From contig CALYLW010000504.1 in assembly GCA_944989445.1 (NCBI GenBank), positions 1 to 64,000 of the forward strand: DNA of 64,000 nucleotides. Reading direction: 5' to 3'. The stretch's first letter is position 1; each line of letters begins with the position of its first letter. Under the pieces are notes generated by a model that saw only the letters and a program-made list of their open reading frames with translations, had not been told where the DNA came from and did not search any database. Both the position numbers and the translations under genes were made by a program. This stretch comes from Ampullaceana balthica. Taxonomy: Eukaryota; Mollusca; Gastropoda; Lymnaeidae. Below are positions 47,829 through 59,807 of this stretch, one piece after another.

Positions 47829-49689
47829 GGGGCCGTCCATAAATGACGTCACGCGATTTTTGCCGATTTTTTACCCCCTCCCCCCCCCTCGTCACGCGAC
47901 GTCACAAAAACTTAGACCCCCCCTTCTAAAAATACGTCACAAGTCTTTGACCCCCCCCCAAAAAAAATAATTAATAACAAAGAAACAAAAAAAAACAACT
48001 TTATTTACTATTTGAAAATAAGTATATTTCAAATCACTTTTATTGTCATTTAAGTATTTATTATTTATTTAGTGAAGATCTAAATTGTAATATCGTAACC
48101 CGCGTGAATCATTTTTAAAAAACGTTTAACCGGCCTTCAGAAAACGAACTGTGTTAACATCCTTAGCTTATATTTTATTTTAATGAATACAAATTAAACA
48201 TTGACTATTGATCATCAAGGTTAACGTCTTTGTTTAGAAAAAAAATATATTTAAAAATAACATTTTTAAAATGTTTTTTTTTAAAAATCCCTCAATTGAC
48301 TGACGGGCATCCCGTAAGACAGAGGTCGGCGAACAGAGGTAAATAACCTGAACTGGGGTCAAAAAGGGAATTCTTGGGGGTAATGCAGACTCATTTGGGA
48401 CATATAACATCCACTACAATCCACTAGATATATTAAAATACGTCATGTGTACGTGTACGCTTGGAACATATGCCCATTATTAAACCGGTTCCTTCCAGAA
48501 AATGCATTTTTTTAAAATTTGACAACTATGTAGATTTCTTACCTACGCACTATATGAAGACACCTAAATCTACCATACTTTCATTTATATTGACACGAGT
48601 GACAATAATCTTAATCCACATGACTTGTCTTTATCACGTATCATTTCTGTGATATTTAAAATTAATGCCTTAAAAACTGAGCTAAGAAGAAAAGTTGTTT
48701 TGTTCTCCTCTCGAATTATTGCAATGTCAAGTATTTGATGCATTCAATAAAGTTAATGAATACTTGACTAATTTTAAATGGGCTCATTTATCATTATATC
48801 TAGAACAGTGCTTCTCATACTTTTTAGTATTGCGGACCAGCAGGAATTTTTTCCATTGTACCAGGGACCTGTGCACTATTTTCCCTGCACTGACATTTTT
48901 TTCTGTCCTATTTTTTGAGAACATCTGCGGACCGGCAGCGGTTGGCATCGGTCCGCGGACCACCACTTTGAGAAGCACTGATCTAGAAGACTAGAATGGC
49001 CAGGGGCGTTTTATCAAACACCATCGAACAATTATATCAAACTTAAAACGTTTTTAATTCTATCAAATAGATTCCCTCCCCCTCCCCTTTTAAAGAAAAA
49101 GGATATTCCGTGTCGTTTTGACTTAAAATATCTACACATAATCCTATTCAAATCATTTTTAGACACTTGTCATGCTTGTAAAACTCACCAGTAGCATTTT
49201 CGGTGCTAAAGACGCTCCCCCAAATCCCCGAGTCACATGAGCAGGACCTAGAGTCTGTAACGCATACATAAAATTGTATATTTTGTGGTAACGGGCATGA
49301 GAGAACCAAACGGAGCTGCGGTTAGATCACAAATGCTTTGATGTCAACATCAAACGACGCAGTGTAACAATTTCATATGTTATCTTGTGGATTCTCAAAC
49401 TTAAGGATTATAATTAGATTTAATTTTCGTGTCTTGATAGCATACGCCAACCAGCGTCTGATGGCCTACCGACCAGCACATTGAGAAGCACTGATTTTTT
49501 TTTAAGAAAAAAAAAGTCATTAAATAAATTGTAAGCACCAAATATTTCAGTGGATGTTTTATTTAAAGTTACCCTTTTGATGTGACGTCACATTTCTTCA
49601 ACCCCCCTCCCTCCCCCTCGTCACGCAACGTCACACAAGTGTGACCCCCCTCCCCCCCTAGGTGCGTGACGTCATTTATGGACGGCCCC
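47829..49689. mobile_element. GGCCGTCCATAAATGACGTCA-type DNA element, copy 2
   Basis: The ends GGGGCCGTCCATAAATGACG and its inverted copy (cgtcatttatggacggcccc) match over about 26 bases and are flanked by TTA on both sides (47,826-47,828; 49,690-49,692). A 3-bp TTA duplication is what PIF/Harbinger elements make, but without a transposase the superfamily is only suggested. Subterminal C-rich blocks with cgtcacgcgacgtcac are also inverted. It contains a younger hAT MITE and fragments of others, and no intact gene. Confidence 0.75.
48806..48980. mobile_element. 175-bp hAT-type MITE with perfect TSD
   Basis: Ends are CAGTGCTTCTCATACTTTTT and, inverted, CAGTGCTTCTCAAAGTGG. The 8-bp duplication ATCTAGAA is exact (48,798-48,805 and 48,981-48,988). 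Internal gcggaccagc and tccgcggaccacc are typical of this widespread CAGTGNTTCTCAA family. Fragments of the same family's right end lie at 49,473-49,493 and 52,003-52,028. Confidence 0.93.
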
Positions 49690-49692
49690 TTA

Positions 49693-50910
49693 TACTTAAA
49701 TTACAGTACTATACTGGTTAAATATTTAAGCAGTAGTGTCATTTTTTGGTTTTGGTTTTAAAATCTCAAATTCTACTTCCTTTTCTTCGCTTTTTGTTGT
49801 TGTTGTTGTTGTTGTTGTTACTCTTTTGTTGTTGTTGTCTGTGTAGAATTTATATAATTTACATTTATTTAAAACCGTTATTGTTAATTTGTACATTTGA
49901 ATATCGTCTAGGATTTTTGTGTCTTGTTCCTTTTTAATCTATACATATTGATTTAGAACAGAAAAATTCCTGATATGGCTAATGAACAATTTTTTTTCAA
50001 CATATGACAAAGAAATGCAATAATATGAATAGTATTTTGCAAAGTACGTGTATGTCCCAACTATTGTTTCGAATTGGTTCTTCTCTAGTTTTATATGATG
50101 AAGAGCCTGAAAGCTTAAAACGTACTGTTTACGATATAATGCAGGAAAATATATGCTTTCAGATTAGTAAGTGATTTTTAAAAATGATTTCTTTAAAATT
50201 GTAAATAAAAATTAAGTTGATTAGAGATTACACCCTTTTACACCAGAAGAGAAACTTTTTGACTTGTTACTGATCAGCGATTTCTTAGATCTAAGGTGAA
50301 TAATCGTTTCCATGGAGTATTCTATACATTATTTAAATGGTTATTTCCCCTTTACTCCACAGGTAATTAAAGAAATGCGTGATGTACATTTAGAATTCTA
50401 GTTCTACGTTTATAAAATTATAAAATTATTTATTTAATTATAAAATTATTTAATTTCATAAAATATTTATTGATTTTTTAAAGTTTTATGTGTATTTAAT
50501 TACACAATTTATTATTAAGAAATATTTTAAGCACTCATAGTTAGGGTCATTGCTAGAACAAATCTTCTTCTTCTATATAATGGGGCCCGACGATCAAATG
50601 TACGTATTTTTATAGTGAAAGTCTATTTTAGATTTAAAAACCCTCAAAATTTTTCTCAAAATGGAATTAATTATTTGAAATAAGACGGTTGGTAAAAGAG
50701 AAGTAAAAAGTAATTTACAATTATTTAGGCACTCACCATTTAATATGCCAACAAAATCGGGGTAGGTTTTTGGTAAAGTTTTACTGTCATTAACAGCAGA
50801 GAAGTGGGCATTCAACGGTAAAAGTCAAAATTTGTATCTTAATTAGAAACTATATGTACAAATGTATGACTCTATCACGCAGCGTCCACAGGCCACTGCA
50901 TATGTTATTA
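49693..50910. other. AT-rich spacer
   Basis: A (GTT)n microsatellite is at 49,797-49,838. No gene is supported; the Leu-rich ORF at 49,746 comes from the microsatellite. Confidence 0.4.
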
Positions 50911-51000
50911 GGCCTGTCAACGGGTACTCGGGACCCGGGTACCCGTTGCCATGTGATTACCCGGGCAGTAAAATTCCGCTCGGGTACCCGTGAAAATGTC
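50911..51000. mobile_element. Fragment of an ACCCGGGTACCCG-type transposon end
   Basis: The stretch aggcctgtcaacgggtactc gggacccgggtacccgttgc and a second cgggtacccgtgaa resemble the GTCAACGGGTACCCGG ends of known hAT families. The partner end is not visible. Confidence 0.4.
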
Positions 51001-52044
51001 TTTATACATGTAGTATATTAACGGAGGCCAAACTTCGGCTCCCATGCTGCTTTTTTTTTACATTGTGGGCCACGAAACAATTTATGAAATGAAAATTTTT
51101 GTTTCAAATATACTCTGTGAAGTACATCTAAGGAGAAATTTCTGTCAACTGGAAATATCTGTCAATGGGAAATAAATTACAGTCCCAACTAACTACAATG
51201 TAGTAATTTGATACATCTTTTTTTCTCTCAAAATAAATAGAGGTAAACAAAATTTTTTTTTAAACACATTTTTGTTAGTGGACTAAAAAGAAGAAAATAA
51301 TTTAAAACTTATAACTTCAAGTGCTTTGATTTAATATGACTAAAAACGTGGGGCGGGTGCTTATGAGGTTTAACATATGCAGTTCACTCATTCTCTCACT
51401 TATAGATCTCTCTTTTGCCTTCTAAATTATAAATCTTTAACTTTTATACCAAACAGCCGCCCAACGTTTTTAGTCACAGTAAATGAAAGCACTTGCAGTT
51501 ATAAGTTTTAAATTATTGTCTTCTTTTTAGTCCACTTATAAAAACGTGGTTTTTAACAGTCTTTTTTAAAAACTTTTATTTATTTTTTTTTGGTGTTTTT
51601 AAAATATTTTTATTATTATTTTTGGTTTTTGGTTGTAGATGGACGAGACGTGTTTAAATTGTTGTATTCTCTTGTGGAATCTATAAACTAATGAAAAATA
51701 CATGGCTACCGCTATCGGGCGGTTTAACCGAGGGGTCTGTGAACAGCGGTAAATGATCTCATTTGTGGTAAAAACGGAATTCTTGGCGTTTGACTAAAAA
51801 CCAATCGAACAATTATATCAAACTTAAAACGTTTTATAATTGTATCAAATAGATTCCCCACAACCCCCCCCAATGGATATTCCGTGTCGTTTTGACTTAA
51901 AATATCTATACATAATCCTATTCAGATCATATTTAGACACTTGTCATGCTTGTAAAACTCACCAGTTGCATTTTTCGGGCTAACGACGCTCCCCCAAATC
52001 CCCGGACCACCACTTTGAGAAGCACTGCTCTAGGCCAGTTGAGG
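51001..52044. other. Spacer with transposon crumbs
   Basis: The block at 51,780-52,035 is a second, diverged copy of the 49,020-49,230 region (attatatcaaacttaaaacg, attccgtgtcgttttgactt), ending in the right end of a CAGTGCTTCTCAA element. No gene. Confidence 0.45.
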
Positions 52045-52201
52045 CATGGGCGTAGGGAAGGGGGGGCAAGGGGGCATTTGCCCCCCTACATTTGAGAAAA
52101 AAAATGTCATAAAAATGTCATAAAGCTGTTACAATAAAACTGAACAAAATTTCATGAAAGTTTATTACATGGAAGACAGTTACATTTATCACAAAAGAAT
52201 T

Positions 52202-52860
52202 TTATCTGCAATTATAACTGATTACATCACTGAGTGTTCTAAATATTTCCAGTTGTTTAACAATTTCTGTAACATTTTCAGCAAAAATCCGCAAGTTTTT
52301 ATATTTATGTGACCATCTAGTTTCACATAGCAAAGGAACATTTAGAATAAGTTTTCTTTGCTGATTACTTTCTAGGAAAAACACTATAATTGACTTAGTT
52401 GTTCCTATTGTGTTTCGTACAACATTCACATTATTTAAATCGTTCACAGCAAGATTTAGTTTTATGTGAGCTGCACTGTACAAATGCTGCTTTTGGGTAT
52501 TTTTTTCGAATTATTGCTTGGACTCCTCCTTCTTTACCTGCCATTGTAGAACATCAGTAGTATCCTTGACCAACAAGCTTTGTCATATTTAATAAAAATT
52601 CTAATGAATTAGTAATGATGGTGTTGGTTAAGCCTTCAGCTGTTCTATTGACAATTGGAATATATCCCATGAATTATTATGTGACCATCATTTTCCCATT
52701 TTGTTATTTGACAAATCTAACACCAAGTGACATCTGCTCAATGCCTGAAATGTCATTTGTCTCGTCGGCAAGTTTAGAAAATGCAACTGAATTATTTGCT
52801 TCACGAACAATGTCTTCACGCATTTCAAGAGAGACCCACAAATTTCAATTATAGTGTTTT
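52202..52860 (-). pseudogene. hAT transposase remnant (ZMYM1/P52rIPK-like)
   Basis: Read on the minus strand, the segments are VAFSKLADETNDISGIEQMS (RNase-H-like fold with the first acidic residue), SLGVRFVK, GQGYY followed by a stop where GYDGAS is expected, CSTMAGKEGGVQAIIRKKYP, CSSHK, then in another frame LNLAVNDLNNVNVVRNTIGT, IIVFFLESNQQRK and VPLLCETRWSHKYKNLRIF. This order matches the central region of ZMYM1-like and 52-kDa-repressor-like hAT transposases. Several stops and a frameshift show it is inactive. Confidence 0.8.
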
Positions 52861-53283
52861 GCGTAGTTGCCGAGATACACTCAGCGGTTACCCGTCAAAA
52901 CGGCCCCAGACAAATTGTTAACATTTTTAAAAAATACAACATTAATATTTTTATGGTTGTATTTTAAGCTTTCGTCAACTTTTTCACCCTTAAAAAAGTG
53001 GTAAAATTGTAAAATTATTTCTTATGATGTTATTTTATTGTTTCTTGTCAACATACAATCGTTATTGGTGCCATTTCGCGTAAAGGCTATTAAATTCTCT
53101 TTTGTGGTGTTATTATTATTGTTTATTGTTAGCTAAACCTGACACTGAATAGGTGAGTAAAAATACGAATATATTTGATTGTAACTTTTACTATTAGTCC
53201 ATCTATTAGTCCAGGGCCGTTTTGTCGGGGCCGTTTTGTCGGAGCCCAATTATCGGGGCCGTTTTGTCGGGGGCCGTTTTGTC

Positions 53284-53466
53284 AGTGAACCATACTCAGC
53301 ACTACAAGAACCAATTTACAAACGATTACCAAGAACTTCATCTCCAGATTCAACACGAAACTCTAACAGTTCATACAAATTACCAGAATTTGATTCTTTT
53401 CCACGAATTGCTAAAACACGCATGCAGCAAAATAGGATTGTAGAAATGATGGGACCCAGTTTTTAA
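53284..53466 (+). CDS. Unrecognised exon-like ORF inside the hAT element
   Basis: After the GGGGCCGTTTTGTCGG repeat and an acceptor-like ttttgtcag, a frame of about 60 codons reads EPYSALQEPIYKRLPRTSSP and ends MQQNRIVEMMGPSF followed by TAA. An AATAAA lies 16 bases downstream. The Ser/Pro-rich text and the close polyadenylation signal look like a terminal exon, not transposon filler. It lies on the opposite strand from the transposase. It could be a captured host exon, a second ORF of the element, or chance. Confidence 0.3.
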   Translation, partial: SEPYSALQEPIYKRLPRTSSPDSTRNSNSSYKLPEFDSFPRIAKTRMQQNRIVEMMGPSF

Positions 53467-53819
53467 TTGATTAAATGCATTAATAAATGTTGTATTTTAG
53501 CTATTACAGCACTAATTTGTAAGTCTTATTAATTTCTAAGGCTTTTTTCGACCCTTATTTTATACTGAACTTGAATTTATTTGAAAATTGTACCTGTATG
53601 GCATTGTCAGTTAAAATTAAAAAGTGGGGTTTTTTTTTGCCCCCTCCCCCCCTCTGGAAAAATTCCTAGCGACGCCCATGAGTTGAGGCGAACATTTTAG
53701 GGGTAGAGTGCCAAAAAATTCAACCGAAACACACTTATTTATTGCAAAGTGCCAAAACTCCAATGGAACCTGAAAATGGGTTTTGGCTTATATGGTTTGA
53801 TTAAGAAAGTAATATTTTA

Positions 53820-53900
53820 GTCGCGTGCCGGCTGAGGAGGCTCTGCGTGCCGACTGTGGCACGCGTGCCTTAGGTTCGCTGTCACTGCTCTTGGGCCCAA
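53820..53900. mobile_element. Fragment of a hAT right end (GCACGCGTGCC...TGTCACTG)
   Basis: The stretch cgtgccgactgtggcacgcg tgccttaggttcgctgtcac tg resembles ends of a known CAGTGRCAGCGAACC family; the left end is missing. Confidence 0.4.
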
Positions 53901-54960
53901 GGCTATAAATCCTTGCCTAATTGTTTACAAAAATATTTATAAGACTGCCTAAACTTGAAATAGTTTTTTCTGTGGTAATAATTAAGTTAAATATTTATAA
54001 TACAAATGCAAAATGTATGATTATATTTAGTAAAATAAAATGAAATAAAAATTAAGTTATAACTAGGCCGAAAAATTGTCCACTCATTGATATGTTTTTA
54101 GAATAGAAAAAAATCTGGATAATGAGTCAAATAGAAAACGGTCGCCATTGTTGACTGCAAGGAATTTCTTTATTGATAAATGAAGGCAGCAAAGAAAGGC
54201 TTTTTATTTCTCTTTAGTCTTTTCTGAATATTCTCCACCTCTTGCTGAATATAATGAGCTTTAAGTCCAAAGGTAATCAATTTTAATAATGATTACCTGA
54301 TATGATTTCGCCCTATTAAACTGTCAAAGAAGTCGACGAGATTACTACCTACGACCGAGTTTTGAGATGTCTACTACTACTACTACTTTAGTTGTAACTG
54401 ATAGTTAGTTATCACTGATTTTGATACTATACTAGTATACTATACTGACTGAGGAACTGGCTCAGAAATGAACATAATCAGATTAAATCTCAGTGTAATA
54501 AATTTGTTACAAAGCCAATTTTTCTATCTGAAGTGTAATTTAGTAATTAGTAATTATACTATACAATTTCAATTATAATTATACTATACTTATATACATT
54601 ATTATACAGTTAGTCTCAGTTAGTTATAGTTATTTTCTAAACAAAACCAAATTCAATTCAATGAATGGTCTGAAGTTTAAGCTAAAACTAAAGTTAAATT
54701 TAAATTAAACTTTTCTGAGTTTTCTAATTGACTAATTGCCCCCTTTCAGACTTCCCATCCCATTCAAAATGAAGGCTATGCTAAATTTATATTATTCCAA
54801 TTCACAATTTTTTTAATGAAAATGTAAAATGCAATTTTTCAAAAGTTAAGCTAGCAAAATTACAAAATGAAAATTAATTTTTAGATAATTTAATAAAAAT
54901 TAGGCTTGTGAAAATGAAAATGTATACTGTACTATAAGTTATACTATAACATTTACGAAG
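53901..54960. other. AT-rich spacer
   Basis: No gene or clear repeat; short runs of actact (54,368) and tatact. Confidence 0.45.
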
Positions 54961-54962
54961 TG

Positions 54963-55943
54963 ATTATTCGCACGGTAAAAACCGTGCGAATAATGTCGTG
55001 TATCATCCGCACGGGTCGTCGCGCATGCGTATTCTAGCAGCTGATGTCGTTTTAGAAAAAAAAACGCGCCCGGCGTATACACAATAATAGCTGATATCAC
55101 TTGATTTAGGCTAAATGTGTAATTTATATGCTAATATTAATATGTATTAAAATTTCATGATTACTGAAATTTTACAGTAGCACTGCCATAAAAATTGATT
55201 GGTGTTCAATTTATGATAATTAGTTATAATTTTTAAATGTCGCCATCGCATATCAACTTCTCCATGCGAGTGGTAAATCTAAGCGGAGTGCATTTATGGT
55301 TAGCGGTTTGAATCCAAGGACGGTCTTAATTTTTTTTTGGGGGGGTTTTCTTTTTGTTTTGTTTTACAACCACAGTGAGGATGCTTGCGATCACTCAAGC
55401 AGGCTCATTTCAAGAAACATTTTATTATTCCCCCACCCTATATACCTATTTTATCAATTATTCTGTTAGTGTTAGTCACTGTTACAGTTGCAGACTCTCA
55501 CTTCTAAATTTTTATGCTATACCATTTTATCATCTTTCACTTTTGCATGCTTTAAATTCAATTAACTTAATGGATTTTTGATGTCCAACAGTGCTATTTA
55601 TGGTCAAAATAATAATAATTAGCCTCTTTAAATGCAGAGTTTCGTCCAATTATGAATGAAACTATCACCTATGAAAGTTAATAAAGTTACTTCATAATAT
55701 ATATTATATATATTATACAAAGTTGAGTGCACTGGAACACTTAATAATCCAGTCACTCGAAAGACAATTAAAATGACAGTTTAATTATTTTTGTACCCTT
55801 CAAACCAAAAGATGTATTAAGCAATGCAACATAAATAATAAGCAGTAATAAGAATTTAGATATCAATCGGCATCACTCTCACGGTCAAAACCGTGTGAAT
55901 AATGTCGAACATTATTCGCACGGTAAAAACCGTGGGGATAACG
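54963..55943. mobile_element. Foldback-type element with multiple terminal hairpins
   Basis: At 54,963-54,994 a perfect 14-bp palindrome (attattcgcacggt, loop aaaa, accgtgcgaataat) starts the element. Near-identical hairpins occur at 55,873-55,907 and 55,911-55,943, joined by aatgtcgaacatt. The roughly 0.9 kb in between is AT-rich without a transposase. A TGA-free ORF of 75 codons at 55,354 is not recognised. Confidence 0.55.
55240..55330 (+). mobile_element. Possible tRNA-like SINE head
   Basis: The stretch gcgagtggtaaatctaagcg followed by ggtttgaatccaag has a fair B box (GGTTTGAATCC) and a weak A box. No body can be matched to the other SINEs. Confidence 0.25.
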
Positions 55944-55995
55944 CTTGCCTAACATTTATTTCACTTGAACATTTAGCACAGTTTTAATGTTAACT

Positions 55996-56268
55996 ATGGG
56001 GCATGATGGTTGAGTGGCATGCATGCTCGGCTGGTGTACCAATGGTCACAGGTTTGAATCTCCGTGAAGGCAGGGATTTGTTCCTGGGGCCGAGGGTTAC
56101 CCTGGGTCCACCCAACTCCGAATGGGTACTTTACGTGTAACCCTCATGGCCAGGCCTGTGAATGCTGTGTCACTTGCCAACAGACCGGCATGGCACCGCA
56201 TGGTCTGTGGACGCAATAATCTTCTGTAAAGAAGGAGCGTCTGTATAGAATATAGATAAGACAAGAAA
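55996..56268 (+). mobile_element. tRNA-derived SINE
   Basis: The head tgatggttgagtggcatgca is followed by a B box GGTTTGAATCT. The body ggcagggatttgttcctggg, cacccaactccgaatgggta and the 3' part aaggagcgtctgtatagaat agataagac match the SINEs at 46.5 and 47.2 kb in the opposite orientation. It is older, with more substitutions. Confidence 0.8.
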
Positions 56269-57395
56269 TCAACCTTTTTGTGCATGAAATGGAATGTTGA
56301 GACCTTCTTTAGGGTAATTTCCTGACGCTCACTACTCTAGCCTATGATAAGTACAGCTTTTAACTAAAAGTAGGAGGAAGGAACCCTGACTGCATAGGCC
56401 TAATAAAATAAAAAAATTTAGCACCCTGTTAATGATGGAAAGTCTACTTGACCCCTTGCAAGTTTTACTCCTTCATTATTTCAAATGAATATGGTAGTTG
56501 GAGTTCTGTGAAGCTCGAGGTGCTTGGTATAGTTATAGATGCTCTGTGCTTTGAGACTGAGTGTGTGTGTTAGGTGCAGTTACCTTGGTACATTGATGCC
56601 ATTCGATCCCCCTGAGCAAAATTAAATAATCTTTATCTTAATAATTAGTCATGAGAGTATTTCGTAGGTCTGTTAATCAACACACATTTCTTAAAAATCA
56701 TTAACATTATTGTAGCGAACTATCTGTAAACTATTTATGGAAGAATCTTCCATGCCTACTTTCCACTATTTAATTTATCTTTTCTAAATTATATTCACCA
56801 TTTTGTGGCAGTGCTCTATTGAAAGTACTGACCACTGGTCTATAATATATTTAAATTGGATGCATTTTAAAAAAATTCTTCAACAGAGCTCATTCAAACA
56901 GGGCCAAATAAGTATCATGCTTACAATTGCTTGTCTGTACAACAGTTATTTTACAGAATAAATGACCTCTGATTGAAGATGTGATAGATTTGTATATATG
57001 CATTTATTAACTGGTTGTTCATTTTATCCCTTTGCTTTATCAATATGCATTTCATAAACTGCTTGATACAACACTGTAGAGTATTGTGGAGCTCTCACCC
57101 TTAAACCAACCCTCTGAATATCCCTACATTAGTTAATCCTTACTTAACTCTTTTTCTCCGGATCAACACCCCCATCATCGATTTTAAAAAGACGTTTATG
57201 ACGGATCAAAGATTGCATCGTCAATTTATTAAAACTGAATCATTTCTTTTCTCAGCTAAGATTACTTTTAATGTAATCTAGAATGATTTCCCTTGAATAA
57301 AAAAGTAGGAAATTCTTTATTTAAATGTGTTTTCACCGCCAATGAAGCGCTTGAAGCTCTTGTTTTTATTTTTGTTCTGATATCTGTTTACAAAC
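56269..57395. other. AT-rich flank upstream of the 57.4-kb gene model
   Basis: No repeat or ORF of note. The promoter and 5' UTR of the gene starting at 57,396 should lie at the right end of this stretch, but no core element can be assigned. Confidence 0.35.
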
Positions 57396-59807
57396 ATGGC
57401 TATTTTATCCGGCTTATCTGGTGATGAATCTAATATAATTATAAAAACAATAATGAACAATAAGAGGTCTTGTTTTTTTATGATAATTCAGATAGTAATT
57501 TTCAAATTACAGATGTATCAAAGTAGTCGTAGTGAAATTGACAATGGAGTTGAAAATTCATCTTCTGTGTACAACTAGCCCTGCCCCTGCCTCCAATACC
57601 TTGTAGAAGAACTGATAATATTTGTACTATAAATAATAAAATAGACAATATAGAGTCTGAGTTGTTAGCTGCTAAACTTTGCACTAAGGCTAAGTAAACT
57701 AAGTTCAATTTTAGTTAGCCTTTAAAATAATTTCTAGTTGCAATACATAGTATAGCTTCCAGTTCGTATGTAAATACATGTACTTGATTTTGTGGATTAT
57801 TTCCTCCATGAATGACAGCTTATATTTTATTTTGTGGGTTTTTTTTTAATGTGAAGTTATTGCTGCATCCTGTAATTGTGAAAATTTTTCAGAAAAAACA
57901 ACACATTTTTCTTACATTTTGGATCACAAAATTTAATTTTTTGTTACTTTAGAAAAGTAAAATTGTGGGGTTTTTCTTTTCTTTTTTTTATTTTCTAAAT
58001 TTAAAAAAAATATTATTTTATAAAAATAAAAACAATAGTCTGTATTGTCTGAAAAAAAATAATTCCCCCTTAATTTTCAATACCAAATAAATCATTATCT
58101 GATTTTTAAAAAAAAGTTATTCAAATTTAAAGATAACATGGTAGTGCGTGAGAAATTTCCAAAATGGATATTCCTGTCTAAATGAGAAAAATAATTCCGA
58201 AAAAAAAAGGTAATTTTATAATTTTGTTCCATAGACTTATCTACTAAATGTTATAATTGAACTATTTTTATATTTTGCAGGTGTTGAAGGAGAGAATGTA
58301 CTTGATGACATTTTGGATGATTGTCATGGAGGGGATGACTTTTCCGCTGAGATGAGTGAAGACACTGGTAAATAACACATATTTTAGAAGTTTTAAGGCT
58401 GTTATATGGTATTTGGGGATGTATAAAAATACACCAAAATGATTAAATAGCTATAAATAGCATAAAAATGTTATTTGTTGTTTGAATTTTTTTGGACTAT
58501 GTAATAAAAATATAAAGTTTTTTTAGTGGTTAACTGGTCCTAAGCTATGACTGGTCCCATTTAATCTTGACTGCTAAAAAGTAAATTCAATTCGCCTTTG
58601 TTAGCGTATTATTTTTTGGTGTGTCACATCAGTCAAATCTTAAAACAACCTTTAAATTTAAATTTAATTCTGGCGAGTTGAACTAAAAATAATTAGGCAT
58701 TTTTATATAAAACTCCCTTATCAGTGTTTTCTCCTTAGTTTGGATCACAATTATTTTATAATTTTGTTAAATTCACTGAGTTAAAGTGGCACAACACTCA
58801 AGAGCGGTAAACGGGCACCAACAGGCAATGTGGTGCGAGAGTTTTGCTAATTTAGATGCATTCTCTTGTGGGATTTAAGTTTTAAGAACTATTGAAAAAT
58901 ACTTCTCTACATGTTTACTGCTCTTTTTTTTTCTCTTTTTTTCTTTTTCTGTTAAACAGTCTTAAAAAAAACTAGCTGTCTTAAAAACCTTTATTTTAAA
59001 AAAAACAAACACATAATTTCAATTTTAATATAATCCTGTTGAGTGACAATTTGAAAAAAAAATACACCAATTAAATATGCATTTAAAAAATTCACTTATT
59101 GTAACTTCTTTGTTTGGGTCATGAGGGTTTTTATTTATTTTAAAATGTTTTACTGAGTTAATGAGCAAGAGAGTTGAGCTGAACACGAGTGAGGGAGACA
59201 CCATCAGATGACACGAACCTTGTACTTAACTAAATTTGATACATTCACTTGTTAATTCTCAGAAGTTCGGGGAAAATAACTCACTACGGCTAACCAATGG
59301 TTAACTGGTCCTCAAAAACTAGTGGTCTTAACAACCTTAGTTTGCATGTTTAAAAAACAACTTCTATTAATTAATTCTAATAATTTGCACCAATTCTCGT
59401 TTGTTCTACACCAATCAGTAGCAACTTTGTTGCAAATTAAAATAAATGATGAATTTAATAGAAATTAAGATATAGTTAATAGTAAGACACTTTTGTCATC
59501 TGTAAGGACCCAAAATGGTTATTCACTAATATGCCAACCTTTATGGTTTACCCATGGGTTTAACAGATTTTTATATTTTGAGGTGGATTTAGTATGGTAT
59601 AAAAAGAATTAAAAAGTAAAATTTAAAATATTTCTCTTCTTTTCTAATTTTAAACCTCAATTTCTTGTCATCTTACAGATACTCAGTTACGAAGCTCTCA
59701 AAGAGGTGTTAAAAGACCTTCAACCTCAACAAATAAACAGGCTGATGGAAAATCAAAAATTTTAAGATTATCGTCAGGAAAAGTGAATGAGAATGGAGAT
59801 GCCCCAG
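57396..59807 (+). CDS. Unrecognised host gene, first three coding exons (partial)
   Basis: Model is join(57396..57420, 58281..58367, 59679..59807), continuing off the window. ATG at 57,396 has an ideal context (caaacATGG). Exon 1 ends TCTG before gtgatg; exon 2 lies between ttttgcag and gtaaat; exon 3 between cttacag and gtagaa. All introns are phase 1 and exons 2 and 3 are exact multiples of three (87 and 129 bp), so the frame is continuous: MAILSGLSG, then VEGENVLDDILDDCHGGDDF, then TQLRSSQRGVKRPSTSTNKQ and KILRLSSGKVNENGDAP. The N-terminal part is acidic, the next part basic and Ser/Thr-rich with an NLS-like KRPSTSTNK. No family is recognised. Phase agreement across three exons and the start context support it; exon 1's donor is only fair. 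Confidence 0.5.

Larger units (their letters stand above)
52045..53680. mobile_element. 1.6-kb hAT element with perfect TSD
   Basis: Ends are CATGGGCGTAGGGAAGGGGG and, inverted, CATGGGCGTCGCTAGGAATT; both lead into gggggcaa-type subterminal blocks. The 8-bp duplication AGTTGAGG is exact (52,037-52,044 and 53,681-53,688). It contains a transposase remnant on the minus strand, a block of repeated GGGGCCGTTTTGTCGG near 53,213-53,283, and an unrelated-looking + strand ORF. The element is deleted, since only the central part of the transposase is present. Confidence 0.9.
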
